Source of the DNA: Pseudomonas izuensis
Lineage (GTDB): Bacteria; Pseudomonadota; Gammaproteobacteria; Pseudomonadales; Pseudomonadaceae
Length of the DNA: 64,000 bases
Assembly (NCBI RefSeq): GCF_009861505.1
Contig: NZ_WTFT01000029.1
Span: 60,685-124,684 of the forward strand
Direction of reading: 5' to 3'
In this document: one piece after another, positions 28,133-35,581 of the stretch
How the letters are laid out: every line of letters begins with the position of its first letter
Numbering within the stretch: position 1 is the stretch's first letter
The notes under the pieces: generated by a model
Seen by the model: only the letters and a program-made list of their open reading frames with translations
Told to the model about the DNA's origin: nothing
Databases searched by the model: none
Made by a program: the position numbers and the translations under genes

Positions 28133-29155
28133 ATGTCCCGCACGATCCGTTTTCACAAGTTTGGTCCAGCCGAGGTGCTCAAATGCGAAGAGCATGCGGC
28201 GGCTCTGCCTGCACCGGGCGAAGTGCAGGTGCGCGTCGAAGCCATTGGCATCAGCTGGTACGACATTCTCTGGCGTCAGAACCTGGCGTCTTCCCATGCT
28301 CGTCTGCCTTCAGGTCTCGGCCAGGAAATGGCCGGCATCGTCACCGCTGTCGGTGAGGGGGTCGATGACCTGGCGGTCGGTGACAAGGTCGCCAGTTTCC
28401 CGGCCGAAAGCCCGAACGATTATCCGGTCTACGGCGAGCAGATTGTCCTGCCGCGTACGTCGCTGACCCGTTACCCGGACGTGCTTAGCCCGATCGAAGC
28501 CAGCGTGCATTACACGCCGCTGCTGGTCGCCTATTTCGCCTATATCGATCTGGCGCGGGTCAAACCCGGGCAATTCGCCCTGGTCACCGATGCCAGCCAC
28601 TGCGCCGGTCCATCGTTCGTACAACTGGGCAAAGCCTTGGGTGTCCGGGTGATTGCCGCTACCAAGACGGCGGAGGAACGTGAGTACCTGCTGTCGCTGG
28701 GTGCCGAGAAAGTCATCGTCACCGAAGAAGAAGATCTGCTGATGCGGATCAACAAGATCACCGACAACCGCGGTGTAGACGTGGTGTTCGATGGTTTGGG
28801 TGGACCGCAGATGTCGCTGCTCGGCGATGTACTGGCACCACGCGGCAGCCTGGTCCTGTACGGCCTGCAAGGTGGCAACCAGACGCCATTCCCGGCCTGC
28901 GCGGCGTTCCAGAAGAACATTCAGTTTTTCGTGCACTGCATCGGCAACTTCACCGGCAAGCCGGAACTGGGCATCATCCAGGACCAGGTCGCGCTGCAAC
29001 GTGCCTTGCGTGACATCAACCAGCTGACTGCCGATCGCGTTCTGCTGCCACTCAAGACTCGGGTCTTCCCGTTTGCCGAGTTTATCGAAGCGCATCGCTA
29101 CATGGGCGAATGCCCTTGCCGCGAAAGGGTGGCGCTGCAGGTCGAACCGGCCTGA
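28133..29155 (+). CDS. mexS: MexS-type zinc-less quinone oxidoreductase-like protein
   Basis: A 340-residue medium-chain dehydrogenase/reductase. The GroES-like N-terminal domain begins MSRTIRFHKFGPAEVLKC and the nucleotide-binding domain spans about 140-290, with an unusual dinucleotide loop (VTDASHCAGPSFVQLGKAL) instead of the strict GxGxxG. Sequence and divergent position beside mexT identify it as MexS. In P. aeruginosa loss of MexS turns on MexT and the pump, apparently because an electrophilic metabolite builds up. The ATG at 28133 follows GAGG at a good distance. A strong terminator follows the stop. Confidence 0.92.
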   Translation: MSRTIRFHKFGPAEVLKCEEHAAALPAPGEVQVRVEAIGISWYDILWRQNLASSHARLPSGLGQEMAGIVTAVGEGVDDLAVGDKVASFPAESPNDYPVYGEQIVLPRTSLTRYPDVLSPIEASVHYTPLLVAYFAYIDLARVKPGQFALVTDASHCAGPSFVQLGKALGVRVIAATKTAEEREYLLSLGAEKVIVTEEEDLLMRINKITDNRGVDVVFDGLGGPQMSLLGDVLAPRGSLVLYGLQGGNQTPFPACAAFQKNIQFFVHCIGNFTGKPELGIIQDQVALQRALRDINQLTADRVLLPLKTRVFPFAEFIEAHRYMGECPCRERVALQVEPA

Positions 29156-29178
29156 TTCACCCCTCGACGTCCCCCCTC

Positions 29179-29210
29179 AAAGAGTCCGTTTCATACGGAC
29201 TCTTTCGTTT
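29179..29210 (+). terminator. Intrinsic terminator of mexS
   Basis: AAAGAGTCCG (29179-29188) pairs perfectly with CGGACTCTTT (29196-29205) around TTTCATA, followed by CGTTTT. Confidence 0.9.
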
Positions 29211-29332
29211 TCCCCACATTGCATATGTGGGCAATCCAGCAACTGAACTGGTTTTTGCGCTCGATCTGTAGCTTCTATTGCTCAACTAAGCCCTGATAAT
29301 TGGATGATTACTTTCATCTCAAGGAATGAGTC

Positions 29333-29590
29333 ATGGGCGGGTATCGGATCGATACTTTTCAATGCGCTGCACGTTTGTTTATTGAACAAACAGCGCACTC
29401 TTACGCAGTTGCAGAACAATTGTCGGCAACTTCTTTCTGTATTTCTTGTATTAAACATCTGTGGGATTCTGTAGGGCATTTCCTAGGACGTCGGGTGTTG
29501 GCGCAGAAAGCCCGGCAGGCCGGGGCTTTCTGCTGCCTGTGTGTGCTCGAGGCTGGCTACACCCGCCCACTGTCTGAAATGTCTGGCTGA
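29333..29590 (+). CDS. Possible small Cys-containing protein (doubtful)
   Basis: An 85-codon frame with ATG at 29333 and AAGGA seven bases upstream. The product has five Cys residues (FCISCIKH and FCCLCVLE) and no family I recognise. Two strong inverted repeats lie inside it, which would be unusual in a coding gene, so it may be only a chance frame in a structured leader or small RNA. Confidence 0.22.
   Translation: MGGYRIDTFQCAARLFIEQTAHSYAVAEQLSATSFCISCIKHLWDSVGHFLGRRVLAQKARQAGAFCCLCVLEAGYTRPLSEMSG
29364..29396. promoter_or_regulatory. Inverted repeat GCGCT...GTTTGTT / AACAAAC...AGCGC
   Basis: GTTTGTT (29373-29379) and AACAAAC (29385-29391) are perfect complements around TATTG, and GCGCT (29364-29368) pairs with AGCGC (29392-29396) further out with a four-base bulge on the left. 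It could be an operator or RNA hairpin. Confidence 0.5.
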
Positions 29591-29711
29591 AAACTTCAGT
29601 GCTAGCATTCGGCAATAAAATCCACTCATCAACTCATATCCAGGCCATTCCCTGCGCTGTGCATGCCGTTGTTAGCGCAATATCGAACTTACAAGCATCA
29701 GGTAAATAAAG

Positions 29712-31202
29712 ATGACCCACATCCATGACCAAGCGATGAACTATGTCTACCAACAAGTGCTGCAACGATTGCTGAGTTTCTTTTCCCGTGCCGAACGCAC
29801 GGCACTGCAGTTGTTGATTCAACGCCTGGGGGTTGCCGCCGGAGGCATGGAACGAATGGGCGAGTTCAAGGTGCTGGCGATCCAGTCAGGTTCCCGTGAC
29901 AGTTGCTACACCCTGGCGTTACTGCGCGCTGCTCAATTGACCATTGCCAGCCGGGCGCCGGCGACATTCCAGTTGCGGGTGGCGACCTTGCGTGTGCACG
30001 GCAGCAATCCGACGGCTCTGGAAAATATCCATCGCACTTGCAATGCACTGTTCGTCTATGACGATCCACGGGTTGAAGTGCTGATGGCCGATAACCGGGA
30101 AATCCTGGCGTTCAACCATGCGGCGCCGGTTTCCCCGGCCGGGTACGAATCCAATCGGACGAACCTGCTGATGCTGGGACATCGCCGGGTCTGGGATGGG
30201 CCGCTTGATCTGTGGGATGACAGTTATCTGTCCATGGGTGAGTTCTGCGGGCAAATCGCCCGCTGGAACCATGGCGTCGATGCCTTGGTGAGCAGCGATA
30301 CACCTCGGCAGCAGAAGCAGTTCATGGAGGGTTTGAAACGCGCGGTCGCCAAGGCCGGGCTTCAGTCTGCGGACTACCCTGAGCCCGGCTACGCCGGGTT
30401 GTTCGCGTTACTCGATGAACTGGGCAGCGCAGGTTTTCGGCGGTTCTACACCGAAGACGACCTGGTACCGTGGCACCCGGCCGAACAGTTTGAAACCTGT
30501 CGCCGCACAACGTTTATCGATATCCACGACATGCTGGTGAGCAATCTTAAGGAGCGCTGGCCATTACTCACCGAATTTCTCGGGTTTCAGGCAGACGAGT
30601 TGGCGGCGCAACTCAGTGACAACGAGTACGTCAGCCTTCCGGTTGCGGCACACCTGCGAGGGCTGCAAGCCTGCTTCGTGCAAGGCCGCAGTTACGAGGC
30701 GGGTGTCGCCGAATACCTGCAACGAGCTTTGGTGATGATGCGTCGCAAGCAATTGCCGGAGCGCTTGTGCGAACTGGCGGAGGAAGTGTTCGGCAATCCG
30801 GCGACGCTGGCGGATCTGCGTGTACGGGCGGCGGCCGAGGCACAGCGCAGCCTGGGACTCAGCGAAGCGCAAATGGTGTGCCTGCTGTTCGCGCCTTTTG
30901 GTGACAATGCCGCGACCCTCGAACGGTTTCTGCGCCAGTGTCACCCCGGCATGCTGGTGGCCATGCCGGAATTGCACCGGGCCATGCAGGGGTATCCGGT
31001 CGCGGATCAGGTCATACAATGGATGGTCGATGTCAGCGGCCTGCCGGTCAATCTTATTGGCCAGCTCTATCGCATGGGGCCGGTGCCTGTAAATCAGGGC
31101 AGGGCCGTTGAATCGGCAACTGGCGATCCGGATATGGAAGTCCAGGCCGGCGAGGGCAACGACAACACTGTCATGATGGGTGAACGGTCGGCAGGTCGTT
31201 GA
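29712..31202 (+). CDS. Unrecognised 496-residue protein next to a MocR regulator
   Basis: I do not recognise a family. No signal peptide or membrane segment is visible; the protein looks soluble and mixed alpha/beta, with a strand-like repeat near residues 55-100 (FKVLAIQSGSRDSCYTLALL, TFQLRVATLRVHG) and helical C-terminal half. The tail from about residue 465 is low in structure. Two Trp-Asp motifs (RRVWDGPLDLWDD) near residue 160 and a Cys-Arg-Arg-Thr-Thr near 260 stand out. Its end lies close to the start of the plus-strand MocR-type gene, so they may be co-transcribed or functionally linked. Codon use is ordinary for the host, arguing for a resident gene. Confidence 0.8.
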   Translation: MTHIHDQAMNYVYQQVLQRLLSFFSRAERTALQLLIQRLGVAAGGMERMGEFKVLAIQSGSRDSCYTLALLRAAQLTIASRAPATFQLRVATLRVHGSNPTALENIHRTCNALFVYDDPRVEVLMADNREILAFNHAAPVSPAGYESNRTNLLMLGHRRVWDGPLDLWDDSYLSMGEFCGQIARWNHGVDALVSSDTPRQQKQFMEGLKRAVAKAGLQSADYPEPGYAGLFALLDELGSAGFRRFYTEDDLVPWHPAEQFETCRRTTFIDIHDMLVSNLKERWPLLTEFLGFQADELAAQLSDNEYVSLPVAAHLRGLQACFVQGRSYEAGVAEYLQRALVMMRRKQLPERLCELAEEVFGNPATLADLRVRAAAEAQRSLGLSEAQMVCLLFAPFGDNAATLERFLRQCHPGMLVAMPELHRAMQGYPVADQVIQWMVDVSGLPVNLIGQLYRMGPVPVNQGRAVESATGDPDMEVQAGEGNDNTVMMGERSAGR

Positions 31203-31269
31203 AAATGCACGGACCGAAAGCCCCTCGGGCATCGCACGACAAGCGTTGTCACCCCCGCGGCCATCTGCC

Positions 31270-32670
31270 ATGAAAAGCCCCCGCGAAACCGATTTCGCCT
31301 ACCAGGCAGTCTACCGTTACCTGATCAGCCTGATCGGCGAAACCGCCGGCGATGAACACCTGCGCCTGCCTTCGTTGCGCCAATTGGCCGAGCGTCTCAA
31401 CGTGTCGATTTCGACCATTCAGTACGCCTACTCACTGCTGGAGAAAGAAGGGCGGGTGTATTCGGTGGCCAAGTCCGGTTATTACGCGCTGCCGACACCG
31501 GCCATCGGCACGCTCTACAGCGGTAACGACTTGCTCGAAAGCGTGTATGTCAATGCTCGCCGGCCTGGCATGCTGGTGCTGAGCGGCGACGAGCCGGCAT
31601 TGCTGCAGCCGATCGATAGCCCGTTGTTGCTGCTGGAAAGAGAGCTGCTGCGCCAGTACCCACGCCAGCCGCAACCCCATTCACAACCCTGTGGCGAACT
31701 GGAGCTGCGCATGGCCTTGGCCGCGCGCTATACCACGTCGCCGGTGCGCTGCTGGCACGCCGATGATGTTTATATCGGTGCCGACCTTCGCGGTGTGCTG
31801 GAAATCCTGATCGCCGTGCTGTGCCTCAAGGACGCCACGGTGGTGGTGGAGTCGCCTTGCGATTGGGGGATATTGCGCCTGTTTCAGACGGCGGGTGTGC
31901 GAGTGATCGAATGGCCGCTGATGGCCAATGGCAGCCTGCACCATGAACATCTGAAGGAGTTGCTGGAAACCGAGCCCGTGCATTTGGTGATGGTTTCATC
32001 CGCGCTGAACATGCCCCGAGGCAGCCGGGCGCCGGACGATAACCGGCAAGCCGTCGCGCAGTTACTGGAACGCTATGACTGCTGGGTGCTGGAAAACGAC
32101 TGTTACGGTGAGCTCGGATTCGAGCCGGATAGCCTGCGGTTTCGCGATCTGCTGGCCCCGAACCGGCTGCTGGTATTTTCCACGTTCGAAAAAGTCATCG
32201 GTCCGGAAGCCCCGTACGGTTATTTGCTCTCGCGCCATCTGAGCAACGAATGGCAGCGGCAGTTTTTGCTGCGCGCCTTTCGCCCGTCTTCGATTCGCCA
32301 GAAAGCCATTGCCCGTTTGTACAACAACGGTCGCATTGATCAGCATTTGCAACTGCTGCGACGCCGGCTCAAGGACAGCAAGGCGCAGATGAGCCAATTG
32401 CTGTGCGAACGCCTGGGCGATGCGCTGCAGTTCGTCGAGCCTGAAGGTGGCGCAACGATCTGGGTGCGTTCGATGCGCCGGGTCGATGTGCGACAGGTGT
32501 TCCAGCGCCTGCTCAAGCATCAGGTGGTCATTGCACCGGGCGAGTTGTTCAGTCTCCAGGGGCTGCATACCCAACATCTGCGCTTGAGCCACAGCTTCGG
32601 CAGCGATCACGACCTCACCACCGCACTGGGCTTGTTGGGCGAGGCATTGCGCCTGGAATCACTTGACTGA
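31270..32670 (+). CDS. MocR-type GntR regulator with aminotransferase-like domain
   Basis: A 466-residue regulator. Residues about 5-75 form a GntR winged helix (LRLPSLRQLAERLNVSISTIQYAYSLLEKEG), joined to a fold-type I aminotransferase domain. The PLP-binding lysine is probably in STFEKVIGPEAPYGYLLS; an upstream Asn-Asp pair (VLENDCYGEL) matches the PLP-ring aspartate region. MocR proteins use PLP or an amino compound as effector and often control nearby genes, here possibly the unrecognised gene upstream. The ATG at 31270 starts just before the DNA-binding domain; an in-frame GTG at 31180 would overlap the preceding gene. Confidence 0.88.
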   Translation: MKSPRETDFAYQAVYRYLISLIGETAGDEHLRLPSLRQLAERLNVSISTIQYAYSLLEKEGRVYSVAKSGYYALPTPAIGTLYSGNDLLESVYVNARRPGMLVLSGDEPALLQPIDSPLLLLERELLRQYPRQPQPHSQPCGELELRMALAARYTTSPVRCWHADDVYIGADLRGVLEILIAVLCLKDATVVVESPCDWGILRLFQTAGVRVIEWPLMANGSLHHEHLKELLETEPVHLVMVSSALNMPRGSRAPDDNRQAVAQLLERYDCWVLENDCYGELGFEPDSLRFRDLLAPNRLLVFSTFEKVIGPEAPYGYLLSRHLSNEWQRQFLLRAFRPSSIRQKAIARLYNNGRIDQHLQLLRRRLKDSKAQMSQLLCERLGDALQFVEPEGGATIWVRSMRRVDVRQVFQRLLKHQVVIAPGELFSLQGLHTQHLRLSHSFGSDHDLTTALGLLGEALRLESLD

Positions 32671-32795
32671 ATCGGTCTGCCCGAGGTTTATAACAGTGCG
32701 CTTGAGTCGGGTCGGGATCGATAACGTCGCGCAGCGGTCAAACTGCCAGTAAACTGCGTTCCAATTCCTGAACCACTCTATTCCAGAGGTTTTGC

Positions 32796-34442
32796 ATGAC
32801 ACTCAGTCATTTTGCGGGCAAACCGGCACCGGTAGAATTGTTGGTCGACATCCCGCGACTGGTAACGGCGTATTACACCGGCCAGCCTGATGCCGCCATC
32901 TCGACCCAGCGCGTGGCTTTCGGCACCTCCGGGCACCGAGGTAGCTCCTTCGACCTGAGTTTCAACGAATGGCACGTCCTGGCGATCAGTCAGGCCATTT
33001 GCCTGTATCGCGAAGCCCAAGGTATCGATGGTCCTCTGTTCGTCGGCATCGACACCCACGCGCTGTCGACCCCGGCAGGCGCCAGCGCCCTGGAAGTGCT
33101 GGCCGCCAACGGCGTCACGGTGATGATTGCCGAAGGCGACGAATACACGCCGACCCCGGCCATTTCCCATGCAATTCTCTGCTACAACCGCGGGCGCACC
33201 TCGGGTCTGGCGGACGGCATCGTCATTACGCCATCCCACAACCCGCCGCAAAGTGGTGGTTACAAATACAACCCTACCAACGGTGGCCCGGCCGATACCC
33301 ACATCACCAAATGGATCGAAGCCAAGGCCAACGAGTTGCTGGCCAACAAGCTCGCCGGCGTCAAGCGCATCAGCTACGAACAGGCCCTGAAAGCCAGCAC
33401 CACCCATCGTCACGACTATGTGAACACCTACGTCGCCGACTTGATCAACGTCATCGACTTCGACGCCATCCGTGACGCCAAGCTGCGTCTGGGTGTCGAT
33501 CCGCTGGGCGGGGCAGGCGTGCGCTACTGGTCGGCAATTGCCGAGCACTACCGCCTGGATCTTGAGGTGGTGAACAAGCAGGTCGATTCGACGTTCCGCT
33601 TCATGACCGTCGATTGGGATGGCCAGATCCGCATGGATCCATCGTCCACTCACGCCATGCAGGGCCTGATCGGTCTCAAGGAACGTTTCGATGTGGCGTT
33701 TGCCTGCGACCCTGACCACGACCGCCACGGCATCGTCACTCCGTCCGGCGGCCTGCTGGCACCGAACAGCTACTTGGCGGTCTCCATCGATTACCTGTTC
33801 CAGAACCGTCCGCATTGGCGTGCCGATGCGGCCGTGGGTAAAACCGTGGTCAGCAGCGGGCTGATCGATCGCGTGGCCAAGCGCCTGGGTCGTCGTTTGT
33901 ACGAAGTGCCGGTCGGCTTCAAGTGGTTTGCCGACGGCCTGTTCGATGGCTCTCTGGGTTTTGGCGGTGAAGAAAGCGCTGGCGCGTCGTTCCTGCGCAA
34001 GGACGGTGGCGTCTGGTGCACCGATAAGGACGGCTTGATCCCGGCGCTGTTGGCAGCCGAAATGACCGCCCGCACCGGTCGTGACCCAAGCCAGGCCTAT
34101 CGTGCCCTGACCGATGAGTTGGGAGAACCGTTCTCGGTACGGGTCGACGCCAAGGCCAATCCGGAGCAGAAAGCGCTGCTGAGCAAGTTGTCACCGGATC
34201 AGGTCACCTCGACCGAACTGGCGGGCGAAGCGATCCAGCGCATCCTCAGCCACGCGCCGGGCAACGACCAGGCGATTGGCGGCCTGAAGGTCATGACCGA
34301 AAACGGCTGGTTCGCGGCGCGTCCGTCGGGTACCGAGGATATCTACAAGATCTATGCGGAAAGTTTTGTCAGCGATGTGCATTTGAAGCAGTTGGTGGCT
34401 GAGGCTCAGACATTGGTGGATGGCGCGATTTCTGCGAAGTGA
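32796..34442 (+). CDS. pgm: Phosphoglucomutase (alpha-D-glucose-specific)
   Basis: A 548-residue enzyme interconverting glucose 1-phosphate and glucose 6-phosphate. The phosphoserine loop is TPSHNP with Ser147, the metal-binding loop DPDHDRHG is near residue 305, the sugar-binding loop GGEESAGASF is near 390 and the phosphate-binding loop RPSGTEDIYKIY is near 510. The length is that of the E. coli Pgm type rather than AlgC. Its product feeds UDP-glucose, trehalose, glycogen or surface polysaccharide synthesis. It appears to be a single-gene unit: a 125-base upstream gap, then a REPIN and strong bidirectional terminator downstream. Confidence 0.96.
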   Translation: MTLSHFAGKPAPVELLVDIPRLVTAYYTGQPDAAISTQRVAFGTSGHRGSSFDLSFNEWHVLAISQAICLYREAQGIDGPLFVGIDTHALSTPAGASALEVLAANGVTVMIAEGDEYTPTPAISHAILCYNRGRTSGLADGIVITPSHNPPQSGGYKYNPTNGGPADTHITKWIEAKANELLANKLAGVKRISYEQALKASTTHRHDYVNTYVADLINVIDFDAIRDAKLRLGVDPLGGAGVRYWSAIAEHYRLDLEVVNKQVDSTFRFMTVDWDGQIRMDPSSTHAMQGLIGLKERFDVAFACDPDHDRHGIVTPSGGLLAPNSYLAVSIDYLFQNRPHWRADAAVGKTVVSSGLIDRVAKRLGRRLYEVPVGFKWFADGLFDGSLGFGGEESAGASFLRKDGGVWCTDKDGLIPALLAAEMTARTGRDPSQAYRALTDELGEPFSVRVDAKANPEQKALLSKLSPDQVTSTELAGEAIQRILSHAPGNDQAIGGLKVMTENGWFAARPSGTEDIYKIYAESFVSDVHLKQLVAEAQTLVDGAISAK

Positions 34443-34453
34443 TTGAGGGCCCC

Positions 34454-34518
34454 ATCGCGGGCAAGCCTTGCTCCCACAGTTGAACGCATTCCCTGTGGGA
34501 GCAATGCTTGCCCGCGAT
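34454..34518. repeat. REPIN after pgm
   Basis: Arms ATCGCGGGCAAGCCTTGCTC (from 34454) and GAGCAATGCTTGCCCGCGAT (to 34518) form 26-base near-perfect complements separated by 13 bases, between pgm and the terminator. Confidence 0.9.
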
Positions 34519-34550
34519 GACGGTGCTATACGCGACGCAAATCTCGAATC

Positions 34551-34590
34551 AAAAAAAAGGGGCGACCATTTACGGTCGCCCCTTTTTTTT
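34551..34590. terminator. Bidirectional intrinsic terminator between pgm and the pirin gene
   Basis: GGGGCGACC (34559-34567) pairs perfectly with GGTCGCCCC (34574-34582); eight A precede and eight T follow, so it serves both convergent genes. Confidence 0.95.
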
Positions 34591-34607
34591 GCCCGGTCTT
34601 TACCGGA

Positions 34608-35303
34608 TCACGCCAGGTCCACCAACACGATTTCACTGTCTTCGATGGCCGTCACCCGTAACACCTGCTCATCGGCCACTGCAACACCGTCTCGAGCTTG
34701 TGCACGTAAGCCATTGATTTCAATGACTCCGGTGGCGGGGACCAGGTACGCACGACGGCCGCTGTCCAGGTGATATTCGGCGCTTTCGCCGGCCTTCAGG
34801 TTCGCTGCCACCAGCCGTGCATCGGCACGAATGCGCAGGCTTTGATCGTCGCCCGCCTTGCCGCTGGCCAGGGTCACAAAACCTTCGCGCTGGCCTTTAG
34901 GGAAGGGTTTGGCGCCCCAGGACGGTGCCAGGCCGGATTCATTGGGGATGATCCAGATCTGGAAGATCTTGGTCGGCGTTGCCTCCAGGTTGTATTCGCT
35001 GTGGGCGATGCCGGTGCCAGCGCTCATGACCTGGACATCACCCGCTTCGGTACGACCCTTGTTGCCAAGGTTGTCCTGGTGAGTAATGGCGCCTTCACGC
35101 ACATAGGTAATGATCTCCATGTCCCGGTGCGGGTGCTGCGGGAAACCGGTGCCGGGGGCGATCACGTCGTCGTTCCACACCCGCAAGTTGCCCCAGTTCA
35201 TGCGCTTGGGGTCATGGTACTCGGCGAACGAAAAGTGGTGATGGGCGTCCAACCAGCCGTGGTGCGCGCCACCGAGTGACTTGAAAGGTCTGAGTTCGAG
35301 CAT
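34608..35303 (-). CDS. Pirin-family protein (YhhW-like)
   Basis: A 231-residue bicupin. The N-terminal cupin carries the metal ligands in FPQHPHRDMEIITYV (residues about 55-69) and the further His and Glu in TGIAHSEYN (about 98-106). The family includes E. coli YhhW, which has quercetin 2,3-dioxygenase activity in vitro; the physiological role is uncertain. The gene ends 18 bases after the shared bidirectional terminator and is divergent from the UvrD-like helicase gene. The 278-base gap in between holds no recognisable gene. Confidence 0.93.
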   Translation of the reverse strand: MLELRPFKSLGGAHHGWLDAHHHFSFAEYHDPKRMNWGNLRVWNDDVIAPGTGFPQHPHRDMEIITYVREGAITHQDNLGNKGRTEAGDVQVMSAGTGIAHSEYNLEATPTKIFQIWIIPNESGLAPSWGAKPFPKGQREGFVTLASGKAGDDQSLRIRADARLVAANLKAGESAEYHLDSGRRAYLVPATGVIEINGLRAQARDGVAVADEQVLRVTAIEDSEIVLVDLA

Positions 35304-35581
35304 GATCGTCTCCTGGAAAGGTTCGTCATGGGCAGGACGCGTAAGCCATGAAACGAGACCGGTAGTTGATGAAGGGCATCATCCTTCAGGCAATCATCGA
35401 TAAAAAGCGTAAAAAATGCTTCATACCTATCGAGCAATTTGATGCGATGCACCCCATGGATAATCTCATCCAGCCTTCAATACAGCGCATAAGCCAATGA
35501 GTCATAAGCATTTCACTAGAACTCAAAGGCAAATGCAGACACCATAGCCCTCAACAGCCTCACACCCTGGAGTCCGTCCGC

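Larger units (their letters stand above)
29211..29711. other. 500-base gap with inverted repeats and one doubtful small frame
   Basis: Between the mexS terminator and the next clear gene there is no recognised protein. It contains the GTTTGTT/AACAAAC dyad at 29364-29396, a possible 85-codon frame, and a long bulged hairpin at 29502-29530 (CAGAAAGCCCGG against CCGGGGCTTTCTG) without a clear U run. The structure density suggests a leader or small RNA more than a protein gene. Confidence 0.4.
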
